A stretch of DNA of 6,685 nt from positions 1 to 6,685 of the forward strand of contig JAEETM010000138.1 in the NCBI GenBank assembly GCA_016290335.1, written 5' to 3'. The notes below the pieces were generated by a model that searched no databases, was not told the origin of the DNA, and saw only the letters and a list, made by a program, of their open reading frames with translations. This stretch comes from Treponema sp. GTDB taxonomy: Bacteria; Spirochaetota; Spirochaetia; Treponematales; Treponemataceae. The position numbers and the translations under genes are program-made. This document shows, piece by piece, positions 1 through 6,124 of the stretch (position 1 is the first letter of the stretch; every line of letters begins with the position of its first letter).

Positions 1-495
1 GTTGAAAAAACACCGGAGCTTGCCGCTGCCAGCATAAAAACGCTTGAAAAACGTCTTTCAAACGGTGGCGGTCATACAGGATGGAGTCAGGCCTGGATTA
101 TAAACTTCTGGACTCAGCTTGGTTTGGGTGATAATGCGCTTGATTCCATAGTAAAGCTTTTAAATCATTCTACATTGCCGAATCTTCTTGATAATCATCC
201 TCCGTTCCAGATTGATGGAAACTTTGGAACGCTTGCGGCTGTTATCCGAATGCTCGTACAGAGTGAAATTGATGACGATGGACTTGTGAAGATTAAGCTT
301 TTGCCTGCATTACCGGGTGAAAAAGCATGGCAGCAGGGGAGTGCCCGTGGAATCGGTGTAAAAGGCGGACTTTTTGTTGATTTTGACTGGAAAGATGGAA
401 AAGCGGAAAATGTAAACGTATACGGGAAGCAAAATGCGCAGAATATAGGGAAAATGCTTGACAATCCACAAAGTTGCTATATAATTATAAAATAG
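1..495 (+). CDS. GH95 family glycoside hydrolase (alpha-L-fucosidase or alpha-L-galactosidase), C-terminal part
   Basis: The reading frame is open from the first base to TAG at 493-495, giving the last 164 residues of a protein whose start lies outside the window. The family usually has roughly 750-800 residues, so about four fifths is missing. Visible signatures are GGGHTGWSQAW (residues 22-32 of the fragment), NFWTQL just after it, and NHPPFQIDGNFG (65-76), followed by the LLPALP segment and the C-terminal beta domain. These are typical of GH95 enzymes, which cleave terminal alpha-L-fucose or alpha-L-galactose from glycans by an inverting mechanism. The Asp in the IDGNFG motif (fragment residue 72) probably corresponds to a catalytic-site Asp of characterised GH95 enzymes; this is from memory. 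The general acid lies upstream of the window. Substrate specificity and secretion cannot be judged. The last 13 codons overlap the promoter of the next gene, and no strong terminator follows. Confidence 0.93.
   Translation, partial: VEKTPELAAASIKTLEKRLSNGGGHTGWSQAWIINFWTQLGLGDNALDSIVKLLNHSTLPNLLDNHPPFQIDGNFGTLAAVIRMLVQSEIDDDGLVKIKLLPALPGEKAWQQGSARGIGVKGGLFVDFDWKDGKAENVNVYGKQNAQNIGKMLDNPQSCYIIIK
458..485 (+). promoter_or_regulatory. Consensus sigma-70 promoter for the lipoprotein gene, inside the 3' end of the GH95 gene
   Basis: TTGACA at 458-463 and TATAAT at 480-485 are both perfect matches to the housekeeping hexamers, separated by 16 bp. Transcription should begin near 492, just before the GH95 stop codon. 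The lipoprotein gene can therefore be expressed strongly and independently of the enzyme gene upstream. Confidence 0.82.
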
Positions 496-556
496 TTGTA
501 AAAGTATACAACCGAGAAATTATTTTTTTTTGCGTTCATATAAGGAGGAACGAAAA
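492..556 (+). promoter_or_regulatory. 5' leader of the lipoprotein mRNA: 5'-end hairpin, U-tract and strong ribosome-binding site
   Basis: If transcription starts near 492, the mRNA begins with a small stem-loop: GTTGTA at 495-500 pairs with TACAAC at 507-512 across a 6-nt loop. A run of nine T follows at 523-531, then a consensus Shine-Dalgarno AAGGAGG at 542-548. The hairpin is short and 10 nt away from the T-run, so it is a poor terminator for the GH95 gene. A hairpin at the very 5' end can instead protect an mRNA; that role here is inference. Confidence 0.5.
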
Positions 557-1102
557 ATGAAAAAAACATTATTAGTTTTAAGTGCAATTGCAACATTATT
601 TGCTTTTGTAAGTTGTGGTGGCGGAGCAGAGCCTGATGGTCCAGCTAAATCTGACACAAATACTCCTGCAGACAATACACCTAAAGCAGAAGCTTTTGTA
701 TTAGATGTAAAAGCTAGTTACGACAATTACATTGATTTGATTGCTCCTGTAGCTGCAGCATCTGGTTACAAAAAAATTAATGCAGAACTCAAGTATGAGT
801 CTGAGGATGGAATTCAGGCTGCTATTCAGTTGATGGATGGTGAGAATCAGGCTTCTGCAACAGTTAATTTGACAACAGATTATTCAACAGTTTCTGGAGA
901 TTGTCTTGCTGGTGCTACTTATAACAAGTGGGTTAATGGAAGTGCTCAGGTAACTGACTGTGCTGATACAGCAACAAGACTTCAGTTCTATATCCAGGAC
1001 AAGGGTTATCAGCCATGTGCTGGAAAAATCTATGTAAAGAAAGTATGGCTTTCTGCAGATGGAAAAGAAGACTTAGTTATTTATGAGTTCAAAGCTGAAT
1101 AA
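557..1102 (+). CDS. Small lipoprotein of unknown function with a predicted beta-sandwich domain
   Basis: This encodes 181 residues. ATG at 557 is chosen over an in-frame TTG at 530 because it sits 8 nt after a perfect AAGGAGG and starts a clean signal peptide: MKK, a hydrophobic stretch at residues 4-18, then Cys20 followed by GGG. The site FVSC is a relaxed lipobox of the kind spirochaetes tolerate, so the mature protein is probably lipidated and exported. Residues 21-45 are a Pro/Thr/Ala/Asp-rich linker. Residues 46-181 alternate short hydrophobic strands and end in GKIYVKKVWLS, reminiscent of jelly-roll carbohydrate-binding domains; this is a resemblance, not an identification. Cys116, Cys135 and Cys154 are extra cysteines. 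Alanine is encoded by GCT/GCA, and codon choice resembles that of the ribosomal protein genes more than that of obg or nadD. With the consensus promoter, strong RBS, tandem TAA-TAG stops and strong terminator, this suggests an abundant protein. Confidence 0.85.
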   Translation: MKKTLLVLSAIATLFAFVSCGGGAEPDGPAKSDTNTPADNTPKAEAFVLDVKASYDNYIDLIAPVAAASGYKKINAELKYESEDGIQAAIQLMDGENQASATVNLTTDYSTVSGDCLAGATYNKWVNGSAQVTDCADTATRLQFYIQDKGYQPCAGKIYVKKVWLSADGKEDLVIYEFKAE

Positions 1103-1126
1103 TAGATTAGTTTAATTCATTTGGAT

Positions 1127-1163
1127 AAAAGGCTATCTCTGAAAAATGAGATAGCCTTTTTTT
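1127..1163 (+). terminator. Strong intrinsic terminator after the lipoprotein gene
   Basis: A perfect 13-bp stem pairs 1127-1139 (core GGCTATCTC) with 1148-1160, across an 8-nt loop TGAAAAAT. Seven T run from 1157 to 1163, partly inside the stem. The A-tract on the left arm becomes a U-tract on the other strand, so it may work in both directions, but no minus-strand gene needs it. Confidence 0.93.
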
Positions 1164-1252
1164 ATTTAACACTTGGAAAAACTGTGAAAATATGTAGTGA
1201 AACTGAAATGTTTTAAAAAAAGAATATTTTTTAACATTTTTCTTCTTCAATC
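1164..1252. other. AT-rich non-coding stretch upstream of the rplU promoter
   Basis: Together with the flanking terminator, promoter and leader, this makes up the 333-bp gap between the lipoprotein gene and rplU. No gene is seen. It contains an AT-only inverted repeat, TTAAAAAA at 1213-1220 against TTTTTTAA at 1227-1234. A- and T-tracts just upstream of a -35 box could act as an UP element for RNA polymerase, but this is inference. Confidence 0.4.
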
Positions 1253-1281
1253 TTGCACAAAACACTTAAAATCATTATTAT
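1253..1281 (+). promoter_or_regulatory. Promoter of the rplU-rpmA-obg operon
   Basis: TTGCAC at 1253-1258 and TATTAT at 1276-1281 are separated by an optimal 17 bp. The predicted start is near 1288. It is the best housekeeping promoter between the upstream terminator and rplU, preceded by A/T tracts, as expected for a ribosomal protein operon. Confidence 0.72.
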
Positions 1282-1287
1282 ATTTGT

Positions 1288-1435
1288 TACGTGTAAAATT
1301 TTGCTTGTAGTGGTGTTTAATCCCCGTTTTACACCTTTGCGGCAGTTTTCCACCAGTCTTTTGCAGAACGGATTCTGTTTCCTTATTCCGCTGCATCGGG
1401 CGTTTTTAAACGAATTATTTTAATAGAGGTATTAT
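1288..1435 (+). promoter_or_regulatory. Long structured leader of rplU, candidate autoregulatory region
   Basis: About 148 nt lie between the predicted transcription start and the rplU ATG. Visible helices are GTGTAAAA at 1291-1298 with TTTTACAC at 1327-1334 (perfect 8 bp), CAGAA at 1364-1368 with TTCTG at 1373-1377 across CGGA, and GCGG at 1339-1342 with CCGC at 1388-1391, enclosing the second hairpin. A weak CCG/CGG hairpin at 1388-1399 runs into GCGTTTTT at 1400-1407, which could be a poor attenuator. Ribosomal protein leaders, including L21 leaders of Firmicutes, often bind their own product. I cannot match this one to a known family. Confidence 0.45.
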
Positions 1436-1750
1436 ATGTACGCAACTATTGAATTTAAGGGCAAGCAGTACAAAGCAGAAAAAGATGCTGTCCTTACAGT
1501 AGATAAGCTTGATGCTGAAAAAGGTTCAAAAATTGACATTGATACAGTTCTCCTCGTAAGCGACGGTGACAACATCAGTGTTGGTTCTCCTTATGTAAAG
1601 GGTGCAAAAGTTACAGTTGTAGTTGAAGATTCTTTCAGAGACAAGAAGGTTCTTGTTTTCAAATACAAGTCAAAGAAAGATTATCATCGCTTGATTGGTC
1701 ATAGACAGCAGTACACAAAAGTACGTGTTGATTCTATTACACTTGCATAA
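1436..1750 (+). CDS. rplU: 50S ribosomal protein L21 (bL21)
   Basis: This encodes 104 residues, the normal length for bL21 (103 in E. coli). It starts with MYATIEFKGKQYK, the typical L21 N-terminus, and carries the C-terminal family signature at residues 77-97, a basic stretch KYKSKKDYHR followed by IGHRQQYTKV. bL21 binds 23S rRNA and helps assemble the large subunit. An RBS, TAGAGG at 1424-1429, lies 6 nt before the ATG. It is the first gene of the operon; rpmA follows 21 bp after the stop. The prp (ysxB) gene that commonly separates the two in Firmicutes and some other bacteria is not here. Confidence 0.97.
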   Translation: MYATIEFKGKQYKAEKDAVLTVDKLDAEKGSKIDIDTVLLVSDGDNISVGSPYVKGAKVTVVVEDSFRDKKVLVFKYKSKKDYHRLIGHRQQYTKVRVDSITLA

Positions 1751-1771
1751 TTGAGGTTATAGGAGACTACT

Positions 1772-2026
1772 ATGGGAAGAACTAGAGGTGGTAGCGGTGC
1801 CAAAAACGGCCGCGACGCAAATCCAAAAAACTTGGGTGTAAAAAAATATGCAGGAGAATTTGTTACAGCAGGTTCTATCATTGTAAAACAGAGAGGAACA
1901 AGAATCTATCCTGGTGCTAACGTAATGAAAGCAGGAGACGACAGCTTGTTTGCTACAGCAGATGGTATCGTTGTTTATCACGAAAGAATGAACCATAAGC
2001 TTGTATCTGTTGAGGCTGCAAAATAA
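1772..2026 (+). CDS. rpmA: 50S ribosomal protein L27 (bL27)
   Basis: This encodes 84 residues, matching the family. The N-terminus [15 protein letters not shown] aligns without gaps with the classic bL27 start, which reaches towards the peptidyl-transferase centre. [20 protein letters not shown] and PGANV follow as in other L27 proteins. The start is supported by AGGAG at 1761-1765, 6 nt before ATG. There is no N-terminal extension with the LQFFA-type motif cleaved by Prp in Firmicutes, consistent with the missing prp gene next door. Two hairpins follow the stop, the second an intrinsic terminator, so rplU and rpmA probably form a highly expressed two-gene message with read-through into obg. 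Confidence 0.97.
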   Translation: MGRTRGGSGAKNGRDANPKNLGVKKYAGEFVTAGSIIVKQRGTRIYPGANVMKAGDDSLFATADGIVVYHERMNHKLVSVEAAK

Positions 2027-2030
2027 AAAA

Positions 2031-2044
2031 TCAGCAGCAGCTGA
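2031..2044 (+). other. Small hairpin just after rpmA
   Basis: TCAGC at 2031-2035 pairs with GCTGA at 2040-2044 around a 4-nt loop AGCA, starting 5 nt after the rpmA stop. It has no T-run of its own. It could protect the 3' end of the rplU-rpmA message or compete with the terminator further on; the role is unknown. Confidence 0.4.
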
Positions 2045-2053
2045 AAATTGAAC

Positions 2054-2090
2054 GCCCGGTCTGACGAATAATCTGCCGGGCTTTTTTTTT
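2054..2090 (+). terminator. Intrinsic terminator inside the operon, directly before obg
   Basis: GCCCGG at 2054-2059 pairs with CCGGGC at 2076-2081, a perfect GC-rich 6-bp stem (a G-U pair can extend it) with a loop of up to 16 nt. Nine T follow immediately at 2082-2090. The T-run is directly followed by GGAG at 2091-2094, the obg ribosome-binding site, and ATG comes at 2101. No promoter is obvious between hairpin and gene, so obg and later genes probably depend on read-through. The long loop makes termination likely to be partial. Confidence 0.82.
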
Positions 2091-2100
2091 GGAGTAAAAT

Positions 2101-3225
2101 ATGATTGGTTTTGCTGATGAAGCTAAAATAGAAGTTCGCTCTGGTAACGGAGGCAATGGTTGTGTTGCCTTTCGCCGCGAAAAATATGTTCCGCATGGTG
2201 GACCTAACGGTGGTGACGGTGGAAAGGGTGGCGACATCATCTTTTGTGTAAAAAGAAATCTAAGAACGCTTGCAAGCCTGCGCCACAGAGTGTGCTTTAA
2301 GGCAAAAAATGGTGGCGACGGTCAGGGCTGGAACCGTTTTGGTGCAGATGGAGAAGACTGTGTTATTCCTGTTCCGCCTGGAACTACAATCCGCGATGCA
2401 GAAACAGATGAAATTATTTATGATTTTTCAACAGCAACCGGCGACGAACAGTTTACTTTCTTAAAAGGCGGTAATGGCGGCTGGGGAAATGTTCACTTTA
2501 AGACTTCCACAAACCAGGCTCCACGTCACGCAAATCCTGGACAAAAAGGGGAAACCCGTTTCCTTAAAATTGAACTTTCAATTATGGCTGATGTAGGCCT
2601 CGTTGGTTTCCCGAATGCCGGTAAATCATCTCTGCTCACCGCATTTACAAATGCCCGCCCAAAAATTGCTCCTTATCCGTTTACTACAATTATTCCGAAT
2701 CTTGGAGTGCTTCGTGTGGATGAAGAAAGCGACATCATCATTGCAGACATACCCGGTATTATAGAAGGTGCCAGCGAAGGTCTCGGTCTTGGCGACACAT
2801 TCTTAAAGCACATCACCAGAACTTCGTGCCTCATCTTTATGATTGACTGCTCTGATGAAAACTACCTTACAGCGTACGACACTCTTTGTAACGAGCTTGC
2901 TAACTATTCCGATGAGCTTATGGAAAAGCCGCGCATTGTACTCTGCAACAAAATTGATATAGAAGGCTGCTTTGACCGCGCACTGGAAGTTTCCGAAGCA
3001 ATAAAAGCCAGGGAACCGGAAACAATAGTTATCCCTGTTTCAGTTATGCTTGGCCGCGGAATGAAGGAAGCCCGAAACGAAATAATTGAGCTTGTAAGTA
3101 AAATGGAAAAGCGGAATGCAGAAAACGTCGATGATTCTGTGAAAACTTCAAACAATTTCCTGTCATCCCGTGCTTATATTGACGAAGACGATGAAGGTAT
3201 TCAATACCCTGGAAGTGAGCAATGA
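2101..3225 (+). CDS. obg: Obg-family GTPase, ribosome assembly
   Basis: This encodes 374 residues. The N-terminal Obg fold (about 1-159) is rich in glycine motifs such as GNGGNGC, HGGPNGGDGGKGGD and GGNGGWGN. The G domain follows: G1 GFPNAGKSS at 169-177, switch I PYPFTTIIPN at 191-200, G3 DIPG at 226-229 with IEGASEGLGLG after it, G4 NKID at 283-286, and an atypical G5 near SVM at 314-316. The family binds the 50S subunit late in assembly and links growth to GTP and ppGpp levels. There is no C-terminal OCT domain; the protein ends in a short acidic tail (DEDDEG), as many Obg proteins do. GGAG at 2091-2094 gives the start. The last codons overlap nadD by 4 nt (ATGA), implying translational coupling. 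Confidence 0.97.
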   Translation: MIGFADEAKIEVRSGNGGNGCVAFRREKYVPHGGPNGGDGGKGGDIIFCVKRNLRTLASLRHRVCFKAKNGGDGQGWNRFGADGEDCVIPVPPGTTIRDAETDEIIYDFSTATGDEQFTFLKGGNGGWGNVHFKTSTNQAPRHANPGQKGETRFLKIELSIMADVGLVGFPNAGKSSLLTAFTNARPKIAPYPFTTIIPNLGVLRVDEESDIIIADIPGIIEGASEGLGLGDTFLKHITRTSCLIFMIDCSDENYLTAYDTLCNELANYSDELMEKPRIVLCNKIDIEGCFDRALEVSEAIKAREPETIVIPVSVMLGRGMKEARNEIIELVSKMEKRNAENVDDSVKTSNNFLSSRAYIDEDDEGIQYPGSEQ

Positions 3226-3929
3226 AAATAGCAGTTTTTGGTGGAAGCTTTAATCCTCTTCATGCAGGGCACGCAATGCTTGCGGACACGGTAATAAAAG
3301 AGTGCGGCTATGATAAGGTTCTCTTTGTACCAGCCTTTATGCCGCCCCACAAGATCCTTGCAGATGGAGTAACCGCACAGCAGCGCCTTGAAATGCTCGA
3401 AGCGTTTTGTAATTCCGAAGGTTCTGGCCACTTTGAAGTTGAGCCCTGCGAAATAGAACGTGGCGGAATCTCCTATACGTGTGACACACTTGAATATCTT
3501 ACTCAAAAATATAAGGGTAAGCTCGACGGAAAGCTTGCATTCATAATGGGCAGTGAAGTTGCCGCCGAGTTTGACAAATGGTACAAACCGGAACGAATTG
3601 CTCAGCTTGCAGACTTTATCATCGTTCACCGTTACCCTGACATAAACACAATGGAAAAGTATATGTACGGCAAAAGTCAGGGGGATGCTGCGCACAACGA
3701 ACAAAAAGGCAACACAAACACCCCAACCGGCACCTACAAAGGCGATTTTGCAGTCAGCTTTGACGAAGAGCACTTTAAGTATCCGTGTAAAATCCTTCCG
3801 GAGCCAATGCTGCCGGTTTCATCCACAGAAATCCGCCAGCGTGTGTCACAGGAAAAAAGCTTTAAATATCTTGTCCCGCAGGCAGTTTATAAATATATTA
3901 TAGAAAAAGGATTGTACATAAATAAATGA
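3222..3929 (+). CDS. nadD: Nicotinate-nucleotide adenylyltransferase (NadD) with an internal insertion
   Basis: This encodes 235 residues. NadD transfers AMP from ATP to nicotinate mononucleotide, forming deamido-NAD in NAD synthesis. The nucleotidyltransferase signature GGSFNPLHAGH is at residues 7-17, PPHK at 41-44, the GG-I-SYT-DTL region at 81-90, and the C-terminal SSTEIR (200-205) is the ISSTxIR motif that contacts ATP. The usual length is about 190-215, and the excess is an insertion around residues 141-188, polar and low in complexity (Asn, Thr, Gly, Lys), just before the terminal catalytic motif. In the segment IMGSE (108-112), Glu112 stands where many homologues have Asp. The start overlaps the obg stop (ATGA at 3222-3225), with a weak purine-rich RBS from 3211. 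The stop overlaps the start of yqeK in the same way. Confidence 0.95.
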   Translation: MKIAVFGGSFNPLHAGHAMLADTVIKECGYDKVLFVPAFMPPHKILADGVTAQQRLEMLEAFCNSEGSGHFEVEPCEIERGGISYTCDTLEYLTQKYKGKLDGKLAFIMGSEVAAEFDKWYKPERIAQLADFIIVHRYPDINTMEKYMYGKSQGDAAHNEQKGNTNTPTGTYKGDFAVSFDEEHFKYPCKILPEPMLPVSSTEIRQRVSQEKSFKYLVPQAVYKYIIEKGLYINK

Positions 3930-4522
3930 GCGATTACGAAACAACAGTCAAAAAGCTTACCGAATATGCAAGAAAACACGAAAAGCAGTCGCGCTTTGAA
4001 CATTCTCTGCGTGTTGCCGATATGTGTGTTATGCTGTGCCGTCGTTATGGACTTGATGAACAGAAAGGTTATATTGCCGGAATAGGTCACGATATCTGTA
4101 AGGACATTCCTAAGGAAAAAATGATTGAGCTTGCCAGAAAGGATGGAGAACCAATCACCGATTTTGAGCTTGGTGTACCTTCTGTTTTACACGGAAGGGC
4201 AGCGGCAGTAAAAATGAAGAAAAAGTTCGGAATTGATGATGAAGAAATCCTTGAAGCAGTTGCGAATCATGTTTCGTGCAAAAAGGGAATATGCGATATA
4301 GGAAAAGTACTTTTTCTTGCAGATAAAACCGAGCCGAATCGTCCGCAGTCTACAGAAGAGTACAGGGCAAATCTGTTAAAGCTTTCGCTAGACGGAATGC
4401 TGTACCAGGTGCTTGTTGAAAACTACGAATACATTAAACGCAAGGGGTATGTCGTTTACCCGGATACCGAAAAAATGATAGAATACTATAGTACGTTGAA
4501 AAATAAAGCTGGAGAAAAATAG
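3926..4522 (+). CDS. yqeK: YqeK-type HD-domain hydrolase (symmetrical Ap4A hydrolase)
   Basis: This encodes 198 residues, the usual YqeK length. HD-domain metal ligands are visible in order: His26 in RFEHSLRV, His55-Asp56 in GIGHDICKD, His89 in VLHGRAAA, His115 in ANHVSCKKG, and Asp133 in FLADKTEPNR, a segment typical of YqeK. Bacillus YqeK cleaves diadenosine tetraphosphate to two ADP, and the same reaction is expected here. Many homologues read RYHTTG where this one has ANHVSC, so the loop differs but the metal-binding His is kept. The gene overlaps nadD by 4 nt (ATGA), an association common in bacteria, with rsfS usually close by, as here. The next gene starts 3 nt after the stop. Confidence 0.93.
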   Translation: MSDYETTVKKLTEYARKHEKQSRFEHSLRVADMCVMLCRRYGLDEQKGYIAGIGHDICKDIPKEKMIELARKDGEPITDFELGVPSVLHGRAAAVKMKKKFGIDDEEILEAVANHVSCKKGICDIGKVLFLADKTEPNRPQSTEEYRANLLKLSLDGMLYQVLVENYEYIKRKGYVVYPDTEKMIEYYSTLKNKAGEK

Positions 4523-4525
4523 TAA

Positions 4526-5743
4526 ATGCATAAGCTTAGAGATGAACAGAAAGGTATTATTTTTATAGTCCTCATCCTTGTTATAATTGCAGCAGTAAGT
4601 TTGTTTTTTGCTTTATCGCTCAGAACAGATGATGTTCACGATACCCTCGACCGCGAACAGTTTGTGCGCATGCTTTTTGTAGTAGAAGATGAAGAAACAA
4701 ATCTCCTTTTTTCTAACGTACTCATCCTTAATCCTCAGACAAAAAAAGCGGCTGTAATAAACCTGCCTGGGTACACGGGAGCAATCTATCAGTCTCTTGG
4801 ACGAATGGATAAGCTGGAAGTAGTTTACAACGAAAAAGGAATTGATGTTTACAAGGGCGAGGTTGAAAAAATGCTTGGCATACGCCTTCCGTTTACATCT
4901 GTAATTAAGCTTGACGATTTTATTCATCTTTGCGATATGATTGGTGGAATGCGTGTTTTCCTTGCTTCTCCAATCGATGTTACTTCTGAAGATGGCGAGC
5001 GCTGGCTTCTTCCTTCCGGAGCCATAAACCTTGATGGCGATAAGGTTGCCACATATCTTCAGTACAGAACAGAAGAAGAAACCGAAGATAACATTCAGGA
5101 ACGCTACCAGAATGTTATGATTGCTCTTCTTACAGGTTTTCACGACAAAAGCTTTGTTATCTTTAATAAAAAGAACTTTAAACAGTACGAGCTTTGTTTC
5201 CAGACAAATCTTGACGACGATGATGAAGAGATCCTGTTTTCCATAATTGCCGACCTTGATACAGAATCAATAATCAAGCAGACAATTACCGGTTCGCTTC
5301 GTAATGTAGATAACCAGCTGCTTCTGTTCCCGCTCAACAACGGCGAGTTTATAAAAGAAGCTGTTCATCAGACAACAAACATGCTTGTTTCTTCAGATGG
5401 AGCGTATGCAAGCCGTGTTTATGTACTCGAAATCCAGAACGGAACCACAATGCAGGGACTCGCAAAACGCACGGCTACCCTGTATCAGGATGCAAGCTAT
5501 AACGTACTCACAACAGTTAATGCAGACCGCAACGATTATGCGGAAACAGTTGTAATAGACCATATTGGTAATGAATCTGCCGCAAGAAACGTAGGCGATT
5601 TGATTCATTGTACAAATATAAGACAGGCAGAAGAAGATTCATCAGATTCTGCCTCAAGAACATCAAGTACACAGGTAGATTTTACGATTATACTTGGAAA
5701 AGATTTTAACGGACGCTACGTAATTGAAGGTGCGTCTTACTAA
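4526..5743 (+). CDS. LytR-CpsA-Psr (LCP) family membrane protein with LytR_C domain, active site degenerate
   Basis: This encodes 405 residues. A short cytoplasmic N-terminus and one transmembrane segment (about 11-31) precede an extracytoplasmic LCP-like domain (about 45-205). It keeps DMIGG (137-141), the NLDGDKVATYLQYR stretch (168-181) and Arg193 in ERYQN. A LytR_C domain follows from about 297 (YVLEIQNGT) to the ILGKDFNG region, with a Ser/Glu/Asp-rich insert at 369-383. LCP enzymes in Gram-positives attach glycopolymers to peptidoglycan using conserved Asp and Arg residues. Here the segment that normally reads like IPRDT is NLPGYTG (79-85), lacking the Arg-Asp pair, and the upstream Asp-rich motif is also not recognisable. 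The role is therefore uncertain; it may be structural or act on another envelope glycan. An LCP gene between nadD/yqeK and rsfS also occurs in Clostridia and Actinobacteria. The RBS is probably GGAG at 4511-4514. Confidence 0.86.
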   Translation: MHKLRDEQKGIIFIVLILVIIAAVSLFFALSLRTDDVHDTLDREQFVRMLFVVEDEETNLLFSNVLILNPQTKKAAVINLPGYTGAIYQSLGRMDKLEVVYNEKGIDVYKGEVEKMLGIRLPFTSVIKLDDFIHLCDMIGGMRVFLASPIDVTSEDGERWLLPSGAINLDGDKVATYLQYRTEEETEDNIQERYQNVMIALLTGFHDKSFVIFNKKNFKQYELCFQTNLDDDDEEILFSIIADLDTESIIKQTITGSLRNVDNQLLLFPLNNGEFIKEAVHQTTNMLVSSDGAYASRVYVLEIQNGTTMQGLAKRTATLYQDASYNVLTTVNADRNDYAETVVIDHIGNESAARNVGDLIHCTNIRQAEEDSSDSASRTSSTQVDFTIILGKDFNGRYVIEGASY

Positions 5744-5767
5744 GGTTACTAAGGGGAAAATACGAAA

Positions 5768-6124
5768 ATGAGTGACAAAACAACAGAACAGAAAGCAATA
5801 GAAATTGCAAAATTGATGGAAGACGGAAAGGGTAAGAATACAGTTCTTATGGATGTAAGCGAGCTTAATTCGTGGACAGATTATTTTGTTATTACAACCG
5901 TTTCCAGCTCTACACACTGGCAGGGACTTCTTAAGCAGATTAAGGAATACATAAAGGATAATGACCTTGAAATCCATCTTACGCATAAGAAGAGTCCTGA
6001 TGGAGATGATTGGAATCTTATAGATTTAGGCGTGATAGTTGTTCACCTTATGTCGGACCAGGCACGCGCTTTCTATGATTTAGAGAAGCTCTGGCACGCC
6101 GGCCGTACAATAGAGTTCCACTAA
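5768..6124 (+). CDS. rsfS: Ribosomal silencing factor RsfS (Iojap/YbeB family)
   Basis: This encodes 118 residues, within the family range. The signature segments are all present: DYFVI (38-42) followed by a Ser-rich turn, the WNLIDLGVIVVHLM stretch (82-95), and RAFYDLEKLW (100-109). RsfS binds uL14 on the 50S subunit and blocks joining with the 30S when nutrients are short. The start is supported by AAGGGG at 5751-5756, 11 nt before the ATG, a slightly long spacing. It is the last gene of the operon and lies 24 nt after the LCP gene. A palindromic repeat starts directly after its stop codon. Confidence 0.96.
   Translation: MSDKTTEQKAIEIAKLMEDGKGKNTVLMDVSELNSWTDYFVITTVSSSTHWQGLLKQIKEYIKDNDLEIHLTHKKSPDGDDWNLIDLGVIVVHLMSDQARAFYDLEKLWHAGRTIEFH

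Noticed and set aside
495..531. Intrinsic terminator for the GH95 gene
   Set aside because: The stem is only 6 bp with two G-C pairs, and the T-run starts 10 nt after it, so it fails the usual geometry; a leader hairpin is a better reading.
530..556. Longer lipoprotein frame starting at TTG 530, adding nine residues
   Set aside because: The ATG at 557 has a perfect AAGGAGG at the right spacing and begins a proper signal peptide; the extension would put charged residues in front of it, and the Shine-Dalgarno lies inside the extension.
1209..1236. Inverted repeat of A and T tracts upstream of the rplU promoter as a terminator
   Set aside because: The stem is A-T only and interrupted; the real terminator lies upstream at 1127-1163.
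3201..3773. 190-residue minus-strand frame opposite nadD
   Set aside because: It lies wholly over nadD and the obg end, lacks recognisable motifs or an RBS, and nadD has clear conserved signatures.
4613..5143. 176-residue minus-strand frame opposite the LCP gene
   Set aside because: It is a shadow of a well-supported coding gene, with Lys/Phe/Cys-rich composition typical of antisense translation.
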